Positions 35,406 through 47,298 of a stretch of DNA of 64,000 nucleotides are shown here, one piece after another (position 1 is the first letter of the stretch; every line of letters begins with the position of its first letter). The stretch lies in NCBI RefSeq assembly GCF_037975245.1, contig NC_092568.1, forward strand, positions 19,390,001-19,454,000, given 5' to 3'. Source of the stretch: Apostichopus japonicus. Taxonomy: Eukaryota > Echinodermata > Holothuroidea > Aspidochirotida > Stichopodidae. The notes under the pieces are model-generated. The model was not told where the DNA came from. It saw nothing but the letters and a program-made list of their open reading frames with translations, and ran no database searches. The position numbers were made by a program, and so were the translations under genes.

Positions 35406-37009
35406 AGTACAGTATACAGTTAGAGAAACAGTTAGCTCAAGCTTGAATATAATGCATGTGTTACACTGGTGACACCGTCGCTGTTTAGTGTTGCATATTC
35501 ATTACTCAACTCACATCTATGCGTGGTCTAGCTCTAGTAATGAGAATCGCTTTTTCCAAAATGATGTCAACATCTAACCGTTTTTACGCCGATTCCGTTA
35601 GTTTCAACAAGTATCACTGTCATTTTCAGTCATCAAATGGCATATTTCATCCATGTACAACACCGGCGGTACATTGAAAAATAAAGAGAAACATAACATC
35701 AATCGTTTTCTTATGGTTTTTTTTTAATTCTTTTTCGCGGTACGCACGTAATCACTTTAAGTGACGAATGACATGCCGTCCTCTCCTCCCAGCAATACCC
35801 TGCTGTTATATGTGGATCCTGCTCCCTGGGTGTCTCTCACATCACAACGAAAAAATATATTTTAAATTATATGTCGCATCAAAAATAAATCATTAAAGGC
35901 CTATGTTATTTATTCCGTCACACCGCCACTGTAAAATGCCCTATCGCAGACTGTTCACGACTAAAAAATAAAATAAATGTTCAGTATTGCTATATTGTAC
36001 GAGGATGGAGAAGCTCAATAAAGTCATTACCCCCATTTCTTTCGCTTCGCCCCCGTCGAATATGAGGGGGTGCACTGTCATATGAAAACACCTGCTTCTT
36101 TTGTCAATGGGAATTTAATTTTAAGATTTTGTTTCCTCGTAAGCTGGTTCAAGATATAGTTCAAACTATTGCCATGGCCTCCTGACTTCTCAACAAATTT
36201 CCAAACAAATAAATCACGTATTAGAAGAAGTCTATATGTAATGCATGCCATATTCGCTGGCACTAAATGTGTCTTTCAGGGGGTTATTTGTGGTCAATTT
36301 GAATATAAACAAAGAAAGGACATTGTTTCTTTTTTCCTTTTTAATATATATGTATATAAATATACTGCTGCGCCACTTGAGCGTGACGATTACGCATCTC
36401 TTGATGGGTGTGCGCGATCTCATGCTGCGCTAAAGTCAGCTGTCTTTTTCTCAGCGCAAGACCACTCACACGTGTCCTTCAAAAGGCTAAAAGGGAAAGA
36501 GTTCACCTGCTCTCATCACCCTTGGAGTCCAAGAAAACCCGCGACAGGAGTAACATGACGATCAAACGATTTGGAAGAAATAACGCAAAAATAAATATTG
36601 AAAAACACAGATTTCGAAGTAAAAAAAAAGGAAACTGCTAGATTCTTGGGATTTCGTTTCAATGTCTGTATTGTTAATCAGATCAACATCTAATACAATC
36701 ATTGTTACGTGGGTTGAAGCTAAACAGATGTCCTAATAAACCGCATTCTTCCAACAGCAACAAAAAATCTCTGCCGCCCATGCAGTTGGAGCGTTAGAGG
36801 TCAATGGAATTACCCCCAACATCTAAGCTATTTCGCAAATTTGGGGAAGGGGTGTCTTATACAGGGATGGGAATAGGGGTAGGAATAGGGCCTGGAGCAA
36901 TGGCGTCGCAAGACTCTTGAAAATAGGTGGCGAGATGCATAGCACAATGAGAGCAATGCGTTTGGTGCTCAGCAGGTGCACAATGCAAGCTCGCGCCAGA
37001 GGAGCGAGA
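35406..37009. other. unassigned non-coding stretch
   Basis: A 129-codon frame at 36169-36558 (plus) overlaps frames on the other strand and shows no family resemblance. No supported gene. Confidence 0.35.
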
Positions 37010-37302
37010 AACCTTGTCGGCGTGGATTCCCAGTGTTAACCATAGGGCTGCTGGTGGGGGCGCGGATCCCCAAGGCCAGCCATAAGGCGGGCGCCTGACG
37101 GGCGTTGATTGCCATTGCCAGCCATAGGGCACCTGTCGGGGCGTGGATTCCCAGGGCCAGCCATATAGGGCACCTGGTGGGGCGTGGATTCCCAGGGCCA
37201 GCCATAGGGCACCTGATGGGGGCGTGGAATCCCAGGGCCAGCCAGAGGGTACCTGGTGGGGGCGTGGATTCCAATGGCTAGCCATAGGGGCACCTGGTGG
37301 CA
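37010..37302 (+). repeat. GC-rich 40-bp minisatellite, seven copies
   Basis: GCGTGGATT or variants start at 37020, 37060, 37102, 37141, 37182, 37222 and 37262 (steps 39-42). The unit includes CCCAGGGCCAGCCATAGGGC and ACCTGGTGGGG. It is a GC island in AT-rich surroundings. The 148-codon minus frame (36857-37303) and its overlapping companions are repeat artefacts: three different frames all read as tryptophan/glycine/proline repeats. Confidence 0.93.
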
Positions 37303-38678
37303 AATTTAAAGCTTTACTTTGGAGGTAGATGTAAGTAAATTATAGACAGTTACAGTCAAAGAGTTGTGTATCTTCTTGCCTATTTCTTTTTTGACATGGC
37401 AAATTTTATTGGGGGTGGGGGGGGGCACCGAACATGTCTTTAAGGGGCTGCTCCACTGGGCTCGAGGGGGGGGGGGGACTGTCCAACGCTTCAAGGAAAG
37501 CGGTGTGATTGAGAATATAGTCCACTACTTCCACACACGAGAGATGCACTCTACGTCGTTGCTGGATCATTCAATTGGATCAGGGAATCAAATGATTATT
37601 TGTTTAAGTTTCATAATCCTTGACGTTTCTTGGACAATACCAAAGAACATACTTGATAATGCACATGCGATAGCCTTACACAAAAATTAGCAAGACTAAG
37701 TCGGGCAGCTATTTAAAGATACAATCTCATGGGGAATTGCCTGAAAACCCCCATTAGTTTTCTCTCACCCCCCCCCCCCTCCACACACACACATCCTCTG
37801 CACTTTTGAGAAGTTTCCTAAACCACTGTGTTATGATCCGATCACGTTTAGTTCGGTGTAGTAACGTGCTAAGACGGAGTGGAAAAACATAATAAATATA
37901 AATAAAATTGGCAAATACTGAGCATGTTGGGTCTAACCTAGCTTTCATATTAAGAGTGTAATGCAGATGAACTTTAGCGCACGCATATGAGTTAATACGC
38001 TTTGAACTGATAACTTTTACCTGGTCGCAAAACGTGGACGGGCGTACAATAATAAGGGCATATGTTATTTCCTTTATGTGTCTGGGCAGTTTTTAAGATT
38101 GTTGTCTAATTTCCTAAAACAGCGTTATCTGACGTCAGTGGATTCGACATGCAAACATTTCAATCGATGAGATTGAAATTGTCAATATTGACGAAGACTT
38201 TTCACGTTTCTATGATGTTCATCGTTTCCCACCAGAATTATGAAATTATAATAATTGATAATAAACTATTTCTCCATCAATCTCTACAGACTTTTTTTAT
38301 ATTATAATTATTCTTTAAGCATCTATTACAGTAGCAACTTGTATCCAAGACCTTTTTTCTTCTTGAAATAAATGCGACAAACGGAATAAAGAACAAGTAA
38401 TCCTTCGATTATAGGTTATCGCGTGTGACTCTTTTACCCTTCATCATAATAGGAGGAAGTAGCAATCATTTCTCTGTCTTCCATTATCGGCGAATTTCTC
38501 ACCTGTTAAACTTATCATGAAGTAAAAAACATCACGCACATGCAGATCACGTACATCATATCTCTGTCATGCTCCCTTTTTCTTCAAATACAACAACGTC
38601 ATTGGCAAGCATTTCTTCAAAAACTTAATCTGCCTCATTGGTTTTTCGTTTCTGTTTGTTGTACAGCTGCATATATTT

Positions 38679-38680
<2 letters not shown>
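37303..38680. other. unassigned non-coding stretch
   Basis: Poly-G at 37417-37427 and 37465-37476, poly-C at 37769-37780. No exon or RNA gene is supported. Confidence 0.35.
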
Positions 38681-38681
<1 letters not shown>

Positions 38682-38720
<39 letters not shown>

Positions 38721-38838
38721 AAATCGTAGTGAGTTGAAAATCAAAACAGTGAAAAAACTTCCAGCCTCCCACCGGGATTCGAAACCTGGGCCTCCCGTTT
38801 TATATGCGGACACCCTAACCACTATAGGCTATGGACGC
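38682..38838 (-). mobile_element. tRNA-derived SINE with (TA)n tail
   Basis: On the minus strand TAGTGGTTAGGGTG (38825-38812) is a good box A and GGTTTCGAATCCC (38786-38774) is a near-perfect box B, spaced as in tRNA. The head is followed by a body of about 55 bp and then an AT-repeat tail (38716-38682). The head has no complete cloverleaf acceptor stem, so it is a SINE and not a working tRNA gene. The clean box B suggests it is younger than the SINE at 21241-21470, and the two bodies differ. Confidence 0.8.
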
Positions 38839-38839
38839 T

Positions 38840-40887
38840 GATTGTATGTCCAGAGGTTCGAAATCGGTAGGGTCGGTCGTAATCCCACTGTAGGCGTTTG
38901 ACACCTGTATCGAGCAATGCTAGTTCTGTTTTGGTAACATATTTGCCATACTCTAGAGATCAAACACGATGCTAACCAACTCGAAATCATTTGTCATTCC
39001 TTAAGCCGAATCTCGAAAGCGATACTTTGAACAGACTTTTGTTAATGAAATGGACGTAAATTAATATATATATCCCCCCCCCACCCCACCCCATGATCGC
39101 CGAAGGTAAGCGGAGGAGGATATTTTAAGTCGCTGTCGCCCTCCCGTTCCACCGTAGCTAACTGTAGACTCATGCATTGAAATCACGTGACTTTATAACT
39201 GTTGCTGCATAACGACCAATGTATTCTACATTCGTTCATCGATATAATATATTGTGTTTTCTTTCTATTCGTTTCTTGTGAATTTGGAATTTGGATAAAA
39301 AAAAAGTTTGTTTGGAGAATCAGTCTTTTGTGGTCAAGTGGTCATGAAGTTTCTTTAATTGAAATGGAACTTAAGCCCAGACATTCTCTGAAAGCCAGGG
39401 TTCATCTAAGGTTCCCTGCCTGGCGGTGATATAGAGAACAGATTTATCCACAACCTAGGCTTAGAACTCATCACACCACGCCATGCCATGGCTGATTTAA
39501 GTCTCCCCACTCGAAATGTGGGCGGCGCAGTGCCTCGCCACCATTCAATCCTTCTTGCGTGTTCAGGCGCTGGGCTTCATGGAATATTTGTCATAATTTT
39601 GAGACAAAAGAACGTTTGAAATTTCCTCTTTTGTTTTCCTACAGAATGGTTGTTGCGAACGCAAACAATATCATGATAAATTAACATCGGAAACTAAAGT
39701 AGTGCAAATATCTCTTAATTTACCTTACAAAATAGAAATATGGCCCCAATAGCGTCTTGGCAACCGGATATATATGCGCCGATAATCTTTGGTGTTTTTG
39801 TCAAGATCTGTTATCATCGTTAGGGGTACTACATGGGGTTATTGCCGACGGGAGCCCAGAATGTTCCCGTGAACAACAAGAATGAAAAATGTAGGTCAAA
39901 AGTAAAGGCTCTTGTACTGATGACCGCCATATTGTTTGTGGTTGGAATGACGCAGCACAGACAGACAGACAGACAGACACTGCGGCTTTAAAATTAAGTT
40001 TAAAAAAATGGGTAGGAGTACAGATGTTGTCTGAGTGTAATTTTCAATATGGTAGAAAGGTCATAGGTCAAATCAGCTATATTAAGTCAGATGTTTGAAT
40101 TCATGTGGCATTGTGATGTACGACATACAGCATGGTGACGTCATGCTGATATCTCCTCCTCTATATATTAATCCCATGAATGAAGAAATAAAACAATTAC
40201 ACAATTAGAAAAAATTAAAATGTCGACTTTTCTTTTATATTATCATTTGGAAATAATATGATACGGACAGGTCATCAATATATGCCTCACATTTTAATTC
40301 GCTCAAAGTTTCTGAAAAATGTGGGTAAAGTTCCACTCTGCTGGTCGATGGCTCCTCGTGTTTAGTCATTGGACGGTGCTTAAATCGACAATTTGAATCC
40401 TCTGTGAAAAGAAACTGCTTTGAGGACAGGAGCCAAAATACGTGTTGAAATGGGAGACAATTTAGATACAGACATAACGAGAACGGTGGGGGGGGGTGGG
40501 AAGCAGCGGTGGGAGGGGGTGATGTTACGCAATATCTCTGGGAAATATGGGATTAAGAATAATTCTGATTGTCTTAATATAATTAAAGATAAATGAATCC
40601 TTCAAAAGGTGATCAGGTGATGACATTATGTCCCCGAGGACCAACCTGACGTACCCCTGACTATATATGGGGGAGCTAGTCTATGTGTCCTTTGTTTGAA
40701 TTTTCTATACAATTTTGCGGGAGGGGAGAGGAGAGAAGGACGGGGCATAGCCCACTGGAGACCTCGAACTAGTCAAACTAATATGAATTGTTGTTGTTGA
40801 GTATTAAACAATGTTCGACGCATTATACAAAAATCGCTGATTCGAAGGAAACCAAATTGTATTCATTCTTGCAATGGTGATTGTTAT
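38840..40887. other. unassigned non-coding stretch
   Basis: A (CAGA)n microsatellite lies at 39957-39979, C-rich run at 39073-39092 and G-rich patch at 40488-40520. No gene is supported. Confidence 0.4.
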
Positions 40888-40945
40888 GTCGAGCCGAGCA
40901 CTGGTTAGGACTATAGTCTTTCTATCTTGTGGTTCGATAGGATTG
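40888..40945 (+). mobile_element. possible decayed tRNA-like SINE head
   Basis: GAGCACTGGTTAGGAC followed about 38 bp on by GGTTCGATAGG is compatible with diverged A and B boxes. It abuts CAGAGTCGGATTAAGC (40957), which resembles a DNA-transposon end. Both are weak. Confidence 0.25.
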
Positions 40946-41347
40946 GTTGGTGCAGAGTCGGATTAAGCTAGTGCGGGGCCTGTGGTATTCAGCGAAGGCG
41001 CGTTTCATTTTCGTTTTCATCTTTGTGCATGCAGCGGCTATGACTTTAGCTTCCAATATTTATGCGTCGTACATGTACCACATATAAATACCACACTCCT
41101 ATTAATTACTATGTTAAAATAATAGCCCCAATTGAAGGTGATAATTGGCTAAGATTGAGAAACCTTTAACGCCAAGTCGTTTATAAATAGTTGAAGGCAG
41201 TATAGTACTATAGTGATAGAGCAATAGCGTGCGAGCATTTGGCGCGCGGCCCTCGAAAATTACGGGGACTCGAAGCATATGCTACTTTTGCTACTAGATA
41301 ACTTCCAGCACTGGGTTGGTTTCTCGATATGACCATTTTAGACATGC

Positions 41348-41375
41348 TATATATATATATATATATATATATATA
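41348..41375. repeat. (TA)n microsatellite
   Basis: About 14 TA units. Confidence 0.9.
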
Positions 41376-41749
41376 GCACGTCATGCATATATCTTTTTCT
41401 TTCCCTATTTTTTCTCATATATTTCAATATTTTCTGCACTTTTTTTTTCTTCTACGTGCCATCTCAATCGACGTTTATTTACGCTGAAATATCTCGTGAG
41501 ATTTTCTCGTAAATAGCCTACGGGTAAAATAAATCAATTTTGATCATATTATTCAATTTAAAATCGTCAATTTCACATTCCGTTTTGAAAACATATTACT
41601 TACTTGGGGTCGGATTAGTCTGACAGGAGTTAGCCTTCACCGGTGTCTTGGTTTCAAATCTATTCTTTTGGATTACCTTTACATCTTTATTTTTCTTCTG
41701 TTTTTCACAAACAACCACAAAGTATTCACTTTTCTTTTGTCTCCATTTT

Positions 41750-41880
41750 GTATAGCTCATACCGCCCCCTGTATCTTCTACGGATTATACTATTGTTATT
41801 TTTACTTGTTTTCATTCCAATGACCTTCGTTACAAACATGTTGTTAGAAGGAATTTATTGTGGTGAAAAACATTGTAATT
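41750..41880 (+). repeat. diverged direct repeat, copy 1 (copy 2 at 44398)
   Basis: TTTTCATTCCAATGA, then TTCGT, ACAA, ATGTT and GGTGAA occur in the same order in both copies, with matching upstream TTGTATAG(C/T)TCA. The copies lie about 2.65 kb apart. Likely an old dispersed element or segmental duplication. Confidence 0.5.
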
Positions 41881-41929
41881 TGGAGAAACGGCGATTACAT
41901 TTCTATGGAATGTGAAACCGCCTCTCCCA

Positions 41930-43660
41930 ATGATGATTTTAAAAATGAAGTCTCTCACGAAATTCAATCGAACATGCTCAGAGTACCAATGATATTTAGA
42001 AATGATAATACACTCATCTGCGACTCATAAAGGTGTTGGAAGGGTCCCATACTCCCCCTCCCGCACTCCCTCCCCCCGCCAACCCACCCACCCCACCCCT
42101 GCCACCAAAACACAGAAATGTTAATTTGAAAGTCACTTGCGATTTTCTTGTAAAAATTGCAATGTAAGTATTCCTTTTACGTTTGTCCACGAAATTGTTA
42201 TCCCCCCATAATTTAAACCCAATATACTTAACTATTATATAAAATCAGGAAACCGCGATCGTGTTATGCAGAACGTGGTGGTGGCGGTGGGGAGGGGGGG
42301 GGTGGTCACGACTCCATTTGCTTATCAGACTACCCTTAAGAGGATCCGACAGCTTCTTTGACTCGTTATGTATGTGATCAACCACTCCAATGACACCTTC
42401 TCCCACCTACCCCCTCCCCCCACCAACCTTCTCTTGCCACAAAATGGGGAATGGTCACGAGTATGTGTGTTGGATCTCCCTTCAAAGTAAAGAAAAGGTT
42501 ATCGTAGTTGGTGCATACTTAGAAACTCTTTTGAGGGCAATGTGTCTTGATTTTTCAGGAAGTATATGGATAAGATTCTATTTTCTGTGCCTCCCTGTCT
42601 CTCTCTGATTTTGACCACGCAGTCAACCCAGGCTTGAATAGTTAGTCAGACACCTCATAACGATTGCGTGCAAGCAATCAAATGGGTGGTTACTATGTCA
42701 GTGTCTATCTTGATCATAATGTGACCACAATATTTAATAGGCACAAAATGAAATCACAGACGCCTTATACCCTGGTCAACTGAATGACCAATGACCTTTA
42801 CATCCGCCGGCTTTGTACTATGGTCAGTTTGCGATTGACCAATGTAATTTATTTCTAACAGATATAACTGAGTTCATCATCAGATGCGGTAATATCTTTA
42901 TTATATTAAGTTGTATATTACCCTTTCGTTCACCTCCTGTTTGCCCCCCCCCCCCCCCCCCCTATTTGTAGATCAATTTATCACCTGTTCAGTTACGAAT
43001 ATGTTAAGGGAAGTAAGGTTGCATTCATGTAATAGTATATTCAATATTAATAGTATAGTTTCCTTTTTTTTCTTTGATTCCCTCGATTTGTTGATTATTC
43101 TTTGCACCCCCTGTGATTAAGTTGTCTTTTAAAAACGTGACAACGGGGTGTTCTAAATACTTGGGCACAGTGATATAAACACGACTAGAATGTTTAGGCT
43201 CCCGACTACCTATTAACACAATATGTTTCCTCATCCTCTTTAGACGTTGTCACCCCCCCCCCCCCGGCCCCACTCCAATACGATTGGTGAATGTAGACTA
43301 TTATTTTAATGGGGATCTTGGACAATAATCGCTATGTAGTTCCTACAGGCCTATATTATGGAAGAACTTTATAAGGATACACCTATATAGTGTAAAGACA
43401 GCTGGTTGCTGAAAAAATCCAAAGTCGGTACAAGTGATATAACGAAACACATACTACACGTCCATGCCTGACCGTGGGGAAGTGGGGAGGGGGCGAATAA
43501 GCTTATACCCGGGGCTCAGTATCCGGGCTCATATTAGAGGGAACGGAAATATGGAATGAAGAATTCTGTATTACCATTTCCATATATATATATCACGGAG
43601 GAATACTGCACACATCTTACAAGAGTAAACGGTAACACAGGTTGGGGCATTGTTTCTCAC
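41930..43660. other. unassigned non-coding stretch with long C/G runs
   Basis: C-rich 42050-42110, G-rich 42270-42302, 20-C run at 42942-42961 and 14-C run at 43252-43265. Frames such as 42390-42608 have no domain. Confidence 0.4.
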
Positions 43661-43669
43661 CATCCAGCG

Positions 43670-43927
43670 CAGGCGCGTAGCGAGGAATTTGCCAAGGGAG
43701 GGGCGAAACTATTAGAGCCGTAGATACGGCATTGCAAACTATCTAAGCGTAGCGCCACCGTGGGTGGCTCAAAGCGTACAAGGAAAGTTTGGCTGAAAAT
43801 GCCTCCCAGATCGCTGGAAATGGCACTTCCCAGGCCTTGTAAGTTGCATTTGCGTTTTCTCTTTGAAATTACTAGCGATATCATAAAAACTTTCAAAAAA
43901 ATATATGCTCAATTGGCTACGCGCCTG
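43670..43927. mobile_element. hAT-like MITE, 258 bp, with target duplication
   Basis: It starts CAGGCGCGTAGC and ends GCTACGCGCCTG, a perfect 12-bp inverted repeat. The flanking octamers are ATCCAGCG (43662-43669) and GTCCAGCG (43928-43935), 7 of 8 identical. An 8-bp duplication with CAGGCGCGTAGC-type ends fits hAT. No transposase is encoded. The short frames at 43657-43896 and 43760-43960 lie within the element and are not genes. Confidence 0.8.
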
Positions 43928-43929
43928 GT

Positions 43930-46900
43930 CCAGCGAAGGTTTCCTTACCATATAGTATGATACCGATACACGCTATCAACAGACTTATGCAGGTATTCAT
44001 CTTGAGATGTTATTTCAACTTCAGTCATGATCAAATGAATAGCAGAGACATAATCAAAGAAATGTCTGCAAATATAGGCGCCGTCTTATTGGATTTTTGC
44101 TAAGTATACAGGCGTTAATCCACAGACAACAAAGTACAACCGACAGTGTGTTATTTAAAGAGAGAAGATTAAACCATCAGAAATTGTTTATTTTTATTAA
44201 AAAAGTATACGTAATTCTGACATTCATATATTACCATATATTATTTGATTTCACAACTGAAGTACATGTATAATATTTTATTGTTTGAATGCAAAGATGA
44301 TAGCTTAGCATAGTTAACCTAGTTTTGCATGATTATACTTTTGCTTATGAAGTAAAAAATACTTAATTTCTTCGTATAACAAGTTATTTGTCTCTATATA
44401 TGTTGTATAGTTCACAACACCCCTGCCTATTCTGCGGACGAGGATTCTGTTTTTCATTCCAATGAGTTTCGTGACAACTATGTTATTATAAGCTAAACTA
44501 TTTGGTGAAGAAAAAAAATGAATTTTATATTATGATACTTTATATATGAGGGAAAACATTATTAAGTTATTCGCGTTACTCATATTTCAAAATAGGGGGG
44601 GGGGGGGAGGACGGTTCCTAAGAAGCCATTGACCTCCATGAGATCTATATATGTATAGTTAGACTCCATCATCAAAATGTTATTTTGTTCTTTGCAAAGT
44701 TGAAGTGAGGCTCCATGCGTACTCGTTCCTTACTTCTAGCTTAGCGCATGTATACTTATAGTTCGGAGCCTCATGGATTGACACACGTTCTTGGGACATT
44801 TTGGAAATCTAACATGGATACATGCGCAGGATTACGTAATCGTAATCGCGCATAGAACCGTGTACTCATATACTTGTACTCATACCTTGCAAGGAAGATG
44901 TTATACTCTTCCGTACCCTGTTGTACTCATATTAAGTATGTCATCGTGTATGTTCAATAAGCAGTTCCTGTCTTTGAGCTGAGAGAAGACCATGTATACG
45001 GAGAAACGAGAAACTGAGATCTCTTTAATAAAAAAATGGAAATATAGCTAGTAACATCTGAAATGTGATTCAGAATGGATGTGAACAATAATTGTCCACT
45101 TTAGATCCTCTTTACTTTTCTCTTTGTTTTCTTTCCATATTTTCAAGGTAGAATATTAACAGCGAGACCAAAGCTATATCATCACTGCATTATAGGTCTT
45201 GTAAAGAACTTCAATATTTTATATGCAGAAGTTGCAAACCTCGTCTTCCATTACAGAAAATAAACATTGCAATCTAACAGAGAAAGCATAATTGAAACAC
45301 ATTTGGTTCGATGATGTCATAATATTTAGACTTGATCAAGTCTTCGGCCTTGTAGATGAAAAGACCACTAAATCATATAATATCACGCAAAGGGAATATG
45401 CTTCTTTCTAAGCTGTTTTGGGAAGTTGTTCATGATAGTATTTCTCTATCGCATGGACCAATAATGATGGTTTCGGATTTGTGTCTTGGTTGCTAAGAGA
45501 ATAATATCATATCTCGTTGTATAAAAAGTGATTCATTTGACATGGACCGAGGAGTTGATATCGTGTTAAGATTTTGCGTGAAACTTTGCATTCCCCGCAA
45601 TTAAACTTATATTCGACAATTTTGAAAACTATAACATAGAGATAATAAGAGGATAGAGCTCGCACAAACTGTAAAAATGTTACATAATCAAGACTTAAGT
45701 TCCCCCTATACAAGTTTTGCTTACCTTTGAATGAACACTTTATAAAGACAGAGTTCGCCTCAAAATAGAAGAATTTTTCAGATAACGTGAAAAGTATATA
45801 CGAGAAAACTATTCCTATATAAGTTAGATGGATAAAGGCGGTGGTATTATAAAATGAATGAAACAGCATCGGGCAGACAGGTTGTGGTTTCGAGTCCTTG
45901 CCGGATAAAGTATAAGGTGGTTTTTTCCATCAATAAAGGGTTTTACCATCTGAGATGGTCTCCCAAATGATGAGACTAAATCTACATGTCAAAATTAATC
46001 TAGTCTCCCTGTAGTTCCAAACATTGCATGTCATTGGTTTCATTAGTCAAATATTTAAATTGTGCAAGAAGTAGACTGAACAGGATGCCATCCAAAGGAA
46101 CGGGCACCTGTATATGGGAAACTATACCTCTATAAATATCGAATGTTTCCAATGTTTTAAACCCACAATATGGTTATATTTGTTTAGTTGTGGCGAAAGG
46201 AGATGTGAGCGGGAAGTTTGGAATTAGTGGTGAGGTAGCGAAAATGTTCGCATGAAACGACCACACCTGATCAAACTGTTCTTTTGTACATGGTGTCTAC
46301 TTGCATGTCTTACAAGTGGTGGTGGTGGTGGGGGGGGGTCATATTCAGGGAAGAGCTGCAATCTTTCGGCTCGGTGTCAGTACCCCCCCCCCCCCACACA
46401 CTCCCTCCCCGGATATATTGAGGGTCCATGAAAAACATGGGATAAAGTATTTTCTTTTTCATCAGTGAAGAGGGGTCGCAAACCGTTCACAACATTTTTC
46501 CGGCTACGTGCATGTGTTTATTTATATCTGGATTTTAGTGTTTACCATATGTTAAGACCACAGCCGGTACCAAACGATGTTGGGAATAGGTCCAAAAGTT
46601 TCATTGTTTCCCACCAACAGTCATGAAAAGTTCAAATAAAAATATATTTTATTAAGCAACCGCAACATTTGGTGTTTCGAAATATTTTGTATTTCGAGGG
46701 ATTTATTTGAGTATAGGCCTATATAGAATCGTTGTTGTACGATGCATGTAAAATTTCCTGTTATGGATAACTGTACATGAAAATAATAGCGTCGCACTGA
46801 CGCCAAATTAGTCTGGTATTGGTAATATGTTTAAACTATCATTGACCTTCAATCGAAATCAGACCAAGCTTTACTAACGCACGTTATAGGATATAATGCC

Positions 46901-46945
46901 ACGATCCGTGGTCGGAACTCAGAGAATTCATTGCTTCCATTTAGT
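43930..46945. other. unassigned stretch
   Basis: It includes copy 2 of the direct repeat (44398-44520), poly-G at 44595-44606, a two-part hairpin (GAGGCTCC at 44707 against GGAGCCTC at 44765, ATGCG against CGCAT inside), poly-C at 46384-46395, and a possible lone box B (GGTTTCGAGTCC, about 45888). The 120-codon minus frame at 45507-45869 has no recognisable motif. Confidence 0.4.
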
Positions 46946-46949
46946 CAGT

Positions 46950-47298
46950 TATGCATCGCATATATTTCACCATGGTAACTATATGTTGTGTAAACACGGT
47001 TCGTTGAGGATGAGCATCGAGGGTGGGGAGGGGTGCGTTCGGGTAACGGGGAGGGGTCTTCTGACGCCGAGGCATCAGAATCTTTCAAAGAATGCCACAT
47101 GACGTCACTGGAGGAAGTTTTCATGCAGTTTTGTATAGCATATATTTCCACTTTGTAACTTTGTGTTGATTTGAAGCTTTCCATGTTCCCTAATTGCACT
47201 TTACAATGTTCACCGTGGTAACCGCATTGTGTCAACACGGTTCGTTGAGGATGAGCATCAAGGGTCCGGAGGGGTCAGTTCGGTAACGGGGAGGGGTG
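46950..47298 (+). repeat. 241-bp tandem duplication (unit 2 split by the CTTAAG element)
   Basis: GGTTCGTTGAGGATGAGCAT is at 46998 and again at 47239, a step of 241. Both units continue through GGTAACGGGGAGGGGT. Unit 1 then runs to GACGCC, CATCAGAATCTTTCAAAG and GACGTCACTGGAGGAA (about 47059-47130). In unit 2 that continuation appears only after the inserted element, at 48702-48785. Confidence 0.85.

Noticed and set aside
36169-36558. 129-codon plus-strand frame
   Set aside because: Overlaps frames on both strands, no recognisable motif, no splice or promoter support.
36857-37303. 148-codon minus-strand frame rich in Trp, Gly, Pro and His
   Set aside because: It reads a 40-bp non-coding minisatellite, and other frames and the opposite strand are equally open.
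38760-38838. Functional tRNA gene
   Set aside because: A and B boxes are present but no proper acceptor stem pairing, and it is followed by a SINE body and simple-repeat tail.
45507-45869. 120-codon minus-strand frame
   Set aside because: AT-rich chance frame without family resemblance.
45860-45915. tRNA-like box B (GGTTTCGAGTCC)
   Set aside because: No convincing box A upstream and no tail; kept only as a mention.
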